23,463 bases of DNA from a virus: the IMG/VR virus record IMGVR_UViG_3300044799_000902, positions 1-23,463 of that record; one strand, 5' to 3'. Positions 13,533 to 20,525 of this stretch are shown here, piece by piece (the stretch's first letter is position 1; each line of letters opens with the position of its first letter). The notes under the pieces are model-generated. The model searched no databases, was not told the origin of the DNA, and was given only the letters and a program-made list of their open reading frames with translations. The position numbers and the translations under genes were made by a program.

Positions 13533-14684
13533 TTAGCCATGCTGGATTGCTATCCCTGATCCCTCGCGGTCCTGCCACGCCATCTGAGCGGCCACGTACC
13601 GAATGACGTCCAGCCTTCGCGGCATGAAAGGTCCGGCCATCGCCTTTTCCATGTAGGTTTTCTGCAACTCATCCGGCAGGCCGTCGAAGTATGCCCTTCG
13701 CTGGTCTGCCTGGGCCGCTTGAGCGGCTTTTTCCGCCTCGGCCTGCGTGTCGGATTCTTCCTGGGTTGTCTGACTTGTTTGACGATTTCGGTTCGCCTCG
13801 GCCCTGGCGATCCTGGCAGCCGCCTGGTCGGACAGGTATCGCAGCACCCAGCCGAACCCGAAGGTCCGTTCTTTCTTGTTCGCCAGCTTGATACCGCCCC
13901 GGATGGCCTTTTCGTCGATCTCCGCCAGGCTCTCCCGATCCCCCAACCGGTATTCCCGCTTGATCTTCCTTCGCCAGCTCGCTGGCATCCCCCTGGCGTG
14001 GATGGTCCGGTAGGCCTTGTCCGCCTGGACGATCAGGATCTCCAGTTCCAGGGTTGGGATGGTGCTTGGGTCAAGAAGGTCAAGAAGACCAGAAACGCGC
14101 ACACACTCCCCCGCTTGCGGGGGGGTAGGGGGGGTGTTGTTTAAGAATGAGGGGTTAAGAATCGCTCCGCCTGGCAGAGCGCTAGGCCCGCCGGAACGGA
14201 GCGCCTCTTGTCTAATAAGCTCCCCCGAATCGTCCGTAGCGCTCTGCTGGCCGGAGCGCCTTTCCTCCTGCTGATTTCTCCCCGGCGCTCTGCTGGGCGG
14301 TGCGCTGTCCATGACCGGCAAGGTAGGTTCGGCGCTCTGCTGGACGGAGCGCTCTAGCAGGTGAGTCAGGACCTGGTAGCAGACCGCCCCAGCCCGGCCG
14401 ACCGCCTGGACCTCCAGGTATCGCCCGATCGCCGCCCCTATACCCCCTACGGCCCCTGGGATGCCCTTGCGGAGCGTGGACGCCACGGCATCGCTGGACA
14501 GGCCGAAGTCCCGCCTGAGCTGGCGGTAACTAGCCCATGCCCGTCCGGTGGCGGCATCGGCCTGGCCGATCACCGCCGCCACGACCACGCGCTGGGCGGG
14601 CGTCAGCCGGGGGTCTGCCAGTGCGGCCCGGATCAGCCGCAGGGCCTTTGTGGCCGGCAGAGTCAATGGGGTTACTTGTCCCAT
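13533..14684 (-). CDS. Replication-initiator-like winged-helix protein carrying iterons (383 aa)
   Basis: Residues about 25-75 (DPRLTPAQRVVVAAVIGQAD, then WASYRQLRRDFGLSSDAVASTLRKG) match the winged-helix start of phage replication initiators and replisome organisers. Residues about 110-174 are a Ser/Gln/Pro/Gly-rich linker whose DNA consists of 21-bp palindromic repeats. The C-terminal half is charged and helical (KAYRTIHARGMPASWRRKIK, a Gln/Glu/Ala coiled stretch near 300-330, and PRRLDVIRYVAAQMAWQDRE). The layout of a DNA-binding N-terminus, repeats in the middle of the gene and a partner-binding C-terminus parallels lambda O. It lies just upstream of the integrase gene. I do not see helicase or primase motifs. 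Confidence 0.65.
   Translation of the reverse strand: MGQVTPLTLPATKALRLIRAALADPRLTPAQRVVVAAVIGQADAATGRAWASYRQLRRDFGLSSDAVASTLRKGIPGAVGGIGAAIGRYLEVQAVGRAGAVCYQVLTHLLERSVQQSAEPTLPVMDSAPPSRAPGRNQQEERRSGQQSATDDSGELIRQEALRSGGPSALPGGAILNPSFLNNTPPTPPQAGECVRVSGLLDLLDPSTIPTLELEILIVQADKAYRTIHARGMPASWRRKIKREYRLGDRESLAEIDEKAIRGGIKLANKKERTFGFGWVLRYLSDQAAARIARAEANRNRQTSQTTQEESDTQAEAEKAAQAAQADQRRAYFDGLPDELQKTYMEKAMAGPFMPRRLDVIRYVAAQMAWQDREGSGIAIQHG
14108..14162. other. G-tracts and AT-rich direct repeats beside the iterons, candidate unwinding element
   Basis: CCCCCGC (14108-14114) and GCGGGGG (14117-14123) form a near-palindrome. It runs into two seven-G tracts (14119-14125 and 14128-14134), which could form a quadruplex. 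An AT-richer stretch follows with TTAAGAAT twice (14141-14148 and 14155-14162). It lies directly beside the palindromic iterons, in the relation that the A/T-rich unwinding region has to the iterons of lambda ori. Still coding within the replication gene. Confidence 0.45.
14162..14352. repeat. Four 21-bp palindromic iterons inside the replication gene, candidate origin
   Basis: Units at 14239-14259, 14285-14305 and 14332-14352 share GCGCTCTGCTGG followed by one variable base and then CGGAGCGC (the second unit has CGGTGCGC). A more diverged unit lies inverted at 14162-14182, and a half unit CGGAGCGC lies at 14197-14204. Each unit is itself an imperfect palindrome (GCGCTC and GAGCGC arms). Start-to-start spacing is 46 and 47 bases. 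They encode a non-conserved-looking Ser/Gln/Pro linker. Iterons within the initiator gene are the hallmark of lambda-type origins. Confidence 0.7.
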
Positions 14685-14688
14685 AATC

Positions 14689-14928
14689 TCACGGATTTCT
14701 GTTCCAAGCCACCAGGCCCGCGATGCTGAGGATCAGGAAAAGTGCGTCCCGCACGGCCAGTGCGATCATCCCGGCCGAAAGGTGCAACACCCCCGAGGCC
14801 GCGTTGGAGACCATCCAGATGAAAAAGCATCCTCTGTGCCTGCGGTTGTTCAGCAGCACGCCGGTTACGGCCAGTGCCGTCACGGCCCAGCCGATGATTT
14901 CAAGGGCAGGTAGATGCAATCCGGCCAT
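14689..14928 (-). CDS. Small integral membrane protein (79 aa)
   Basis: Three likely membrane spans are visible: LEIIGWAVTALAVTGVLLN, CFFIWMVSNAASGVLHLSAG, and ALAVRDALFLILSIAGLVAW. The middle FFIWMVSN segment and the following helix are reminiscent of one repeat of PnuC-type transporters, but this may be only composition. Arg/His-rich loops would face the cytoplasm. A perfect AGGAGG lies 6 bases before ATG 14928. The gene overlaps the end of the SPPY methyltransferase gene by 29 bases, so it is expressed with it. The role is unknown; superinfection exclusion or lysis control are guesses without direct support. Confidence 0.75.
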   Translation of the reverse strand: MAGLHLPALEIIGWAVTALAVTGVLLNNRRHRGCFFIWMVSNAASGVLHLSAGMIALAVRDALFLILSIAGLVAWNRNP

Positions 14929-15880
14929 CCATGGCCTCCTGGAACAGTGGGGCGATCTTGTTTAGGCGCTTTTTGGTCAGTTCAATCTGCGACGGGCGAA
15001 TGTCGATGCCGATGGCCTGCCGGCCGGTCTTGAGCGCCACGGACAGCGTCGTTCCCGATCCGCAGAATGGATCCAGGACCACGCCATCCGGCGGGCAGAA
15101 GGAGCGGATGAAAAACTCAGCCAGGGCCTCGGGGAACGGGGCCTCGTTTTCGTGGGCCAGCGGATCCCCCATCAGCCCGCCGCCGACCTTGCAGGCAATC
15201 ACATTGCCGGGGTTGGCAAGAGTGGGCGGCTTGTAGAATTGTTCCCTCATCTCCCCAGAGGCTTCGCGTTTCGTATGAAAACGATGGCTCGGACGAATGC
15301 AAGGGCGGCGTTTCCCGTGTTTGTCTCGTTCGCCGCAGAGATTATTTGGGCTTCCTCCCCACTGATTCCGCCTTGTCCCGTCGCTGATCCGGTAACTCAT
15401 CTCTCCACCCGGTGCCCATTTGGGTGGATTCCCCATGACCGTGTTATCGTTCCAGAGCAAGCGCCCGGGCGCTGCGGCGGCGCAGAGAATGAGCTCGTAG
15501 TCATTCCGCAGCCAGTCTGGCCCGCCGGAACCCGGGATGCCGATTCTGTGGAAGATCGGCGGCTTGCGGAGATGGATGCCCTGGCGGTGCAGATCGGCGG
15601 CGAGCAACATCGGCACGGCCGACCATCGGAACTTTTTGGTCTTACCCTCCACGACCCAAGCCACTAGGCCTCGGCAGACGCGCAGACATAACAGGAACCG
15701 CTTAGCCGCCCAATCGACCCAATCCTGGCCCCGCAGAGAAAAGTCGATGCCGTAGGTCCGAGCATCTTCATAGGGCGGGGAGCAGAACACCAGGTCCACG
15801 CTGGCTGCCTCCATGCCAGCCAGGACCTCAAGGCAGTCGCCTAGCAAAATCTGGATTTTGTCAGCGGGCGGCCGGGCCAT
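14900..15880 (-). CDS. DNA amino-methyltransferase, SPPY type (326 aa)
   Basis: Catalytic motif IV is SPPY (34-37, in DLVFCSPPYEDARTYG) and the cofactor motif LDPFCGSGTT lies at about 269-278, followed by GRQAIGIDIRPSQIELTKKR. SPPY is commonly seen in N4-cytosine enzymes and DPPY/DPPW in adenine enzymes, so N4-methylcytosine is my preferred product, but motif alone does not prove this. The middle region (about 110-230, including PPKWAPGGEMSYRISDG) should hold target recognition. AGGAGG 6 bases before ATG 15880 overlaps the stop of the beta-helix gene. No partner endonuclease is present, as is typical of solitary phage methylases that protect DNA from host restriction. Confidence 0.9.
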   Translation of the reverse strand: MARPPADKIQILLGDCLEVLAGMEAASVDLVFCSPPYEDARTYGIDFSLRGQDWVDWAAKRFLLCLRVCRGLVAWVVEGKTKKFRWSAVPMLLAADLHRQGIHLRKPPIFHRIGIPGSGGPDWLRNDYELILCAAAAPGRLLWNDNTVMGNPPKWAPGGEMSYRISDGTRRNQWGGSPNNLCGERDKHGKRRPCIRPSHRFHTKREASGEMREQFYKPPTLANPGNVIACKVGGGLMGDPLAHENEAPFPEALAEFFIRSFCPPDGVVLDPFCGSGTTLSVALKTGRQAIGIDIRPSQIELTKKRLNKIAPLFQEAMDGRIASTCP

Positions 15881-15890
15881 CCGTGGCCTC

Positions 15891-17810
15891 CTATCCTATT
15901 TCTCCGAACGGGATTTCTTGCCAACCTGTAACGCCAACGACTTGAAGCGTTCTGGCAACCTCGTCGAGCAGGATGGTCGCGTTGGGCTGGTTGTCTTTCA
16001 CGGACGCATACCATCCGAACGCCCCCGGTCCGCCTAAAGAGCCTTCGGTGATCCATTTGGTGTTCCCACTTCCGGCATTGCGGGCGAAGGTCGAGCCGCC
16101 GGGGTTCTTCAGGTCGCCGAGGGCGGCGAAATCGCTGGGGACGGGCTGTAACTCAGGATATGCCTTCATCCAGGCGGCGTTGCCGTGGAAGTCATTACCT
16201 TCCGTCCTACAGGCGATGCGGAGCTTCTGGAGGAAGTTGCAGTCATGGCCCGCGGCGTTCGTGATGATCGCCACGCCGCGCCGGTCGGCACGGTGGGCGG
16301 TGTAGCACCCGATAATCACATTGTTGGCGAAGTGGTTGTCTCTCCCACCTCCGTTGAACATGGCGATGCCGCCAAGACGGGCAAAGACGTTGCCGTAAAC
16401 CTCCGTGCCGCTCTGGGCGTCGTCAAGGTACACCCCGAAGATCTCCCAGGGCGTGTAGGGGCTGGCCAGGTCGTGGATGAAGTTGTACCGGATCACGTTG
16501 CCACGGTAGTCCCAACTCCGTCCGGCATAGATCGCCCCGGCGTCGGCGGTCTCCTGGCAGACGTGGTGGATATCATTGAACTCGATGATGTGGTTATTGC
16601 CGTAGAACCAGATCGCCTGGTGGGGCGCGTCGTGCATCGTGTTGCGGGCGACGATCTGGCCCACGCCCTCGATGTGGACGGCGACCTTGCTGGTCCGCAC
16701 CCACCGGCCCCAGTCGTGGACGTTGCAGTGGCGGACGAAGTTCTCAGCGGGCTTCAGCGCCGCACGGTCCCCGCCCGTCAGGTGAACTCCCCGCTCGCCC
16801 GCATGGGCGATGATGCAGTCCTCCAGGCCATTGCGGCTGCCGGAGACGACCGCCCCGCCGCGCCCGAAGTTGCGGAGCGTGCATTTCGACAGGCAGCAGT
16901 TCGATCCGCCCTCGATCCGCACCAGGTCCCCGCGAACGGCCTCTAGGGTGAGCTTTTCAAACCGGACGTAGTTTGCGCCTGTCAACGTCAGGAGAGGTTG
17001 TTCCATCATCGAGACGACAATATCCGCGTTGGCCAGGTCCACGCCCTCCGGCGGGATCAGGAACAGTTGCCCCGTGAAGCGGTCGATGAAGTATTCCCCT
17101 GGTTCGGTCAACTCCTCCAGTAGATTGACGACGCGGTAGAATCGGTCGAGCTTGACCCCGTACTTGGGCACCATCGCCAGGCCGATCTCGTGGGTCGCCG
17201 CGTTGTAGGAGGCGACCCTGATAAGCTCGTTGTACCAGAAGGCCCCCAGGTTCCCATGCACCCAACCGTGGGCGATCAGGTTGTCGGCAGAAGCCGAACC
17301 AAAGTACAGAATCTTGCCGTCCGGCCCGATCCGCAGCGTGTCCGTGCCCGCCAGGGCCATCGGCACGCCATTGATGAACAGTTCCATCGGCGCGTTGGCG
17401 TCGGGGCCGAATCCGCCTCGCGGACACAGTTGTCCGTAGTCCTCGATGCCGTGCCCGGCGAGGTCATAGACTAGTTCGCCAACAAGGATGCCCGACGGCA
17501 CACCGGACCTGGGCACAAAACAGGCCCCATTGAGCCGCACGCCGCCGATGATCCGCACTTTCTCTGTGCCGTAGGCTTTGTAGGCTACGTATCGGCCAGC
17601 CCTGCCGCTATCGGCCTCCGACATGGCGAAACTCGCCGATCGCAGATAGACGCCACTGCGCAGATAGATCACGATGCCGCCGGAGGGGATGCCGGAAGCG
17701 ATCACGGCGCGGGCGGCCCGTTGCGCGGCTTCCAGCGTAAGGAAAGGCTGCGTGCTGGTGCCGAGGTTGCCATCGTTGCCTTTGGGCGAAATGTAGAAAG
17801 ACTTACTCAT
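15891..17810 (-). CDS. Right-handed parallel beta-helix protein (639 aa)
   Basis: The start MSKSFYISPKGNDGNLGTST plus PFLTLEAAQRAARAVIASGI is the classic N-terminal cap of secreted beta-helix (pectate-lyase-like, DUF1565-like) proteins. Residues about 290-520 form repeated short strands rich in Asn, Gly and His (LVRIEGGSNCCLSKCTLRNF, IVARNTMHDAPHQAIWFYGN, NHIIEFNDIHHV, GAIYAGRSWDYRGNVIRYNF). No signal peptide is visible. It is therefore either cytoplasmic or a virion tailspike/depolymerase released at lysis. It sits among modification genes rather than tail genes. ATG 17810 overlaps the preceding stop (ATGA), and upstream codons of the open frame are spurious. Catalytic residues cannot be assigned by eye. 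Confidence 0.85.
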   Translation of the reverse strand: MSKSFYISPKGNDGNLGTSTQPFLTLEAAQRAARAVIASGIPSGGIVIYLRSGVYLRSASFAMSEADSGRAGRYVAYKAYGTEKVRIIGGVRLNGACFVPRSGVPSGILVGELVYDLAGHGIEDYGQLCPRGGFGPDANAPMELFINGVPMALAGTDTLRIGPDGKILYFGSASADNLIAHGWVHGNLGAFWYNELIRVASYNAATHEIGLAMVPKYGVKLDRFYRVVNLLEELTEPGEYFIDRFTGQLFLIPPEGVDLANADIVVSMMEQPLLTLTGANYVRFEKLTLEAVRGDLVRIEGGSNCCLSKCTLRNFGRGGAVVSGSRNGLEDCIIAHAGERGVHLTGGDRAALKPAENFVRHCNVHDWGRWVRTSKVAVHIEGVGQIVARNTMHDAPHQAIWFYGNNHIIEFNDIHHVCQETADAGAIYAGRSWDYRGNVIRYNFIHDLASPYTPWEIFGVYLDDAQSGTEVYGNVFARLGGIAMFNGGGRDNHFANNVIIGCYTAHRADRRGVAIITNAAGHDCNFLQKLRIACRTEGNDFHGNAAWMKAYPELQPVPSDFAALGDLKNPGGSTFARNAGSGNTKWITEGSLGGPGAFGWYASVKDNQPNATILLDEVARTLQVVGVTGWQEIPFGEIG

Positions 17811-18808
17811 CTTTGATCTCCTTTTCCCCCGCCGCCTCGCAGGGTTTCGGGGAACTCCTCGTGCATCCGGCCATCGAGCATCCGGCCGGCCTTGACTTTG
17901 CCGCATCGCCACAACTCAACTGATCCAGGATGATCCCGCCCATATCCGAATGGAGTGCCCTTCCACCATTGACCGTCCGGCGCAACCACACCCCGGTGTT
18001 CAGATGCCGGATTGCCCGCAGACCACTCACCCCAACTCTTGAAGAAGAACGGCACATCAGCGGCGGCGCACTGGTCGCGGACCTTGCGCACCCAGTCGGG
18101 GTGCATGGGCCGGGCGCCTGGGCCCGTCTCCCCGCCGATGATCACCCAGTCGATAAGAATATCGCTAATAAAATCAGGATGTGTCTGTGTTCCCGTGTAT
18201 TGACTATTCCAAATCCACTCCAGACGAAGCGTTATCGGCCCCAGCATCGGCTCTAGGCTGACGATGTGGACGGCGGCGGGGATTTGCATCAGGATCGGGA
18301 TTCGCTCATCGGCGGTGGCCTGGTCCTCGACGGAGACGCCGGGCCACAGGTTCGGCAACGGCCAGGCGAAACTGTCCGGCAGTCCATGGTCATGAGCCAC
18401 CATTACATGCTGTTTTTTCAGGCGAGTTATTCCCCCTCGTTCATGCAGGTCGAGCAGGTACTCTGTTATGCGTTCTGCCCGTTTGGTCAGCACGATGAAG
18501 GTATGGCGCGGACAGTTTGAGATACGGGCAAGGACACGATCCACAAATTCATCCGGCACGGCCGGATGAAACAAATCTCCCATCGAGCAGACGAAGATGC
18601 GGCTGGGCTTGCGCCAGTGAAGGGGCTCATCGAGACGTTCGGGATGGAGCGTGACGGCGAAGGGTTTGTCGGCGGGATAACCACACCGCCCGGCCAGGCG
18701 CCGGGCGAAGCGGGCGGCGTAGCAGTGCTCGCAACCCCGGCTGACAGGCGTGCAGCCGGTGACGGGGTTCCAGACCTTTTGCGCCCACGGGATCTTCGTG
18801 TCACCCAT
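17807..18808 (-). CDS. Phage Gp37/Gp68 family protein (DUF5131) (333 aa)
   Basis: Residues 13-35 read WNPVTGCTPVSRGCEHCYAA, with Cys19, Cys26 and Cys29 followed by Tyr. This is the family's Cys cluster, thought to be related to radical-SAM or spore-photolyase-like iron-sulfur sites. Other family blocks are present: FVCSMGDLFHPAVPDEFVDR, FIVLTKRAERITEYL, WPGVSVEDQATADERIP, VSLEPMLGPI, DWVIIGGETGPGARPMHPDW, and VPFFFKSWGEW. The length suits the family. The biochemical role is not established to my knowledge; nucleotide or base chemistry is a common guess. It overlaps the Cys-rich gene upstream by 8 bases and the beta-helix gene downstream by 4, so it belongs to the same operon as the methylases. 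Confidence 0.92.
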   Translation of the reverse strand: MGDTKIPWAQKVWNPVTGCTPVSRGCEHCYAARFARRLAGRCGYPADKPFAVTLHPERLDEPLHWRKPSRIFVCSMGDLFHPAVPDEFVDRVLARISNCPRHTFIVLTKRAERITEYLLDLHERGGITRLKKQHVMVAHDHGLPDSFAWPLPNLWPGVSVEDQATADERIPILMQIPAAVHIVSLEPMLGPITLRLEWIWNSQYTGTQTHPDFISDILIDWVIIGGETGPGARPMHPDWVRKVRDQCAAADVPFFFKSWGEWSAGNPASEHRGVVAPDGQWWKGTPFGYGRDHPGSVELWRCGKVKAGRMLDGRMHEEFPETLRGGGGKGDQR

Positions 18809-19067
18809 TGGCGATCTCCAGGAGCACGTCGCTCTCCCACAAGTCGCAGTGCCCGGCCTCGGAGACGAAGCATCCGCGTATCGGGCACCTGACCCCGATG
18901 CACGCGATGAACGTTATATCCTTGTGCTTGCAATTGCGGCACAACGGGGCGCAATAGACCCGGTAGGTCTGGTTGGCGATCTCCTGGAGGGCGGCGGGGA
19001 CCGCTGACCGAGAGGCGCGGAAATCCGGCATCGCTTTCAGCCTTTTGATGGTGTCCGATTCGCTCAT
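18801..19067 (-). CDS. Small Cys-rich protein (88 aa)
   Basis: Seven Cys (39, 43, 46, 56, 61, 66, 74) in CAPLCRNCKHKD, ACIGVRCPIRGCFV and GHCDLW suggest one or two zinc or iron-sulfur sites. The N-terminus is a polar helix (MSESDTIKRLKAMPDFRASR). It immediately precedes the DUF5131 gene and overlaps it by 8 bases, and its ATG overlaps the upstream stop (ATGA). This tight coupling hints at a partner or metal-handling role for DUF5131. I do not recognise the family. The longer open frame upstream is Arg-rich and unlikely. Confidence 0.7.
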   Translation of the reverse strand: MSESDTIKRLKAMPDFRASRSAVPAALQEIANQTYRVYCAPLCRNCKHKDITFIACIGVRCPIRGCFVSEAGHCDLWESDVLLEIANG

Positions 19068-19573
19068 TCCACTACTGCGCCGCCGGCGGCGGGCACGGGC
19101 ACGTAGCGGCCCTTGACTTTCTTGACGATGACCGCCCGGTTGACGTTCCAACGGAAATCCTCGGCCCCGCGGAAGGCGTCGCGCTCGTCGCGGTAGTCGT
19201 CGGGCAGCGGTTCGCCGTTGAGGGCAATCACGCGGATGCCGAACCGCCGCTTGGGGTCCTTCGTGCGCCGGGGATAGATCTCGATGCGGGCTTTTTTAAC
19301 AGGGGGTTCGCTCATGGGTTTTGTCCTTTGGTCGAAAAGTTGGTCGAAAAGTTCGATTAGTGCTTCGCCTTGAGGCGAGAGAGAACACACATCTTGAAAA
19401 TGGCTTTTAGGCAACAAGGACGACAAGGGCGGCGGTGGTGGCGGGAACGGCCAAGGACAGTCCGGCACCTTCGAATGACGATCAGAGCTTGTCCCCCGGT
19501 TCAAATAGATCGCGGCCAGCACCAGCAGCGCCAGTGCGATGCCGAGCAGGATTGTCATAAGCAGTTCGGGCAT
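19064..19573 (-). CDS. TM segment joined in frame to a YegP-like domain (169 aa)
   Basis: Residues 6-24 (MTILLGIALALLVLAAIYL) are one membrane span; residues 38-50 are Pro-rich; residues 87-169 (KKARIEIYPRRTKDPKRRFG, then IRVIALNGEPLPDDYRDERD and AFRGAEDFRW) resemble the small YegP/DUF1508 fold. ATG 19573 has AGGAG 7 bases upstream and lies 10 bases after the previous stop. An internal ATG at 19315 with AAAGGAC upstream would give the 83-aa YegP-like domain alone, so two products, or a recent fusion of two genes, are possible. The junction carries a perfect 12-bp tandem duplication. The function of YegP-like domains is unknown. Confidence 0.6.
   Translation of the reverse strand: MPELLMTILLGIALALLVLAAIYLNRGTSSDRHSKVPDCPWPFPPPPPPLSSLLPKSHFQDVCSLSPQGEALIELFDQLFDQRTKPMSEPPVKKARIEIYPRRTKDPKRRFGIRVIALNGEPLPDDYRDERDAFRGAEDFRWNVNRAVIVKKVKGRYVPVPAAGGAVVE
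19329..19352 (+). repeat. Perfect 12-bp tandem duplication
   Basis: TGGTCGAAAAGT occurs twice in a row, encoding a repeated Leu-Phe-Asp-Gln in the minus-strand gene. Because it is 12 bases, it keeps the frame. It lies at the join between the Pro-rich linker and the YegP-like domain. Confidence 0.9.
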
Positions 19574-19583
19574 GGAGATTCTC

Positions 19584-20525
19584 CTATGAGTCATCTCCTG
19601 GTACGGCCATCTCGGCCCCCGGCATGGCCGCCTCGGCCTTGTCAGGGGTTTTTCTTCTGGCCCTATTGGCCCTATTGGCCCAAAAGGCTTCCAGTGCGGC
19701 CTCGATCTGTTCTCGGCCTTTTCCTGCCAAACCGCCCAGGCCACGGACGTCCGCCGCCCAGAAGTCGCCTTTTTGGGCTTGCCAGTCGGCCAGCTCGCCC
19801 ATCGTGGTGACCGGCGGATCATGTTCGGCCAAGGCGTTGATGTAGCGATCCTGGATGCCGAGTTCCATCAGTGGGATTTCGCGCCAAGCATCCTGATCAA
19901 AAGGGCGCGGGGGTTGGCTGGCCACGGCACGAGCTGTACCCGTGCCAGGGTCGGGCCCGTCAGTCTTGTCAAAAAGCGGCAGCGGGCCTAGATCGCCCAG
20001 CAGTCGCCCTGCGGCCTGGCGGAGGCGGCCGAAGGCGTCGGTGAGGGCCTCGTGGCACTTCTTGGCCTCCTCCCTGGCCTGGGCGTAGGCGATCTCGGCG
20101 TCGCGGAGATTGCTGTAGGCCGCCGCCAGCTCGTCCTTCGCCGGTTGCCATGCCTCGGCGGGGGGTTTGGCCGAAAGATCAAGTGATTCAGCCACAGAAG
20201 ATTCGGCGGGCCGATCCTCCTTGGGCATATCCGTGTAGCCGATGCAATACGGGGCGATCCGATCGTGCCAGTCCGCCAGCGAATAGTGGATGAAGGCGCC
20301 GTAATCCTCCTGGAACCGAAGGAGGTTGTTCTGGGGATCCACGCCGAGATAGATCAGCGTGTAGACTTTTCCGTTTTTGCCGTCCTTTTCAATCTCGAAG
20401 GTCCGCCACTTGGGCGTCTTTTCGATGTCGATGTGGCCGTAGTTGACCTGGGGCTGCTGGGGTTCCGGGATCGAACTGCCTGATGGATCATTGACCGGCG
20501 AATTGCATTTCTTTTTACGTCCCAT
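19584..20525 (-). CDS. Protein with C-terminal RNA polymerase alpha-CTD-like module (313 aa)
   Basis: Residues about 220-290 read IPLMELGIQDRYINALAEHD, TTMGELADW and DVRGLGGLAGKGREQIEAAL. This follows the alpha-CTD order: a first helix with a Leu-x-x-Leu-like start, a short helix around GEL, and the helix-hairpin-helix LGxxGxxQIxxAL that binds DNA in RNA polymerase alpha. The middle (about 120-175) is a predicted coiled coil (EAWQPAKDELAAAYSNLRDA and on). The N-terminal 100 residues are of unknown fold (KWRTFEIEKDGKNGKVYTLI). ATG 20525 overlaps the ASCH gene by 11 bases; the longer open frame is a shadow of that gene. A role in transcription takeover or DNA binding is inferred. One copy of the 31-bp repeat lies at residues about 192-202. 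Confidence 0.65.
   Translation of the reverse strand: MGRKKKCNSPVNDPSGSSIPEPQQPQVNYGHIDIEKTPKWRTFEIEKDGKNGKVYTLIYLGVDPQNNLLRFQEDYGAFIHYSLADWHDRIAPYCIGYTDMPKEDRPAESSVAESLDLSAKPPAEAWQPAKDELAAAYSNLRDAEIAYAQAREEAKKCHEALTDAFGRLRQAAGRLLGDLGPLPLFDKTDGPDPGTGTARAVASQPPRPFDQDAWREIPLMELGIQDRYINALAEHDPPVTTMGELADWQAQKGDFWAADVRGLGGLAGKGREQIEAALEAFWANRANRARRKTPDKAEAAMPGAEMAVPGDDS
19920..19950 (-). repeat. 31-bp palindromic interspersed repeat, copy 2
   Basis: Reverse complement of the element at 1212-1242 with 30 of 31 bases identical; similarity fades over the next 8 bases on one side and stops at once on the other. Here it encodes GTGTARAVA in the alpha-CTD-like gene, in a linker just before the CTD module. 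The two copies are read in opposite orientation relative to their host genes. Confidence 0.85.

Noticed and set aside
14162-14352. CRISPR-like array
   Set aside because: The repeats are few, diverged, one is inverted, and they lie inside a coding gene; the iteron reading fits better.
19085-19110. Possible third copy of the 31-bp repeat (GGGCACGGGCACGTAGC)
   Set aside because: Only a short GC-rich part matches and the palindromic core is absent; likely due to a shared Val-Pro-Val-Pro peptide.
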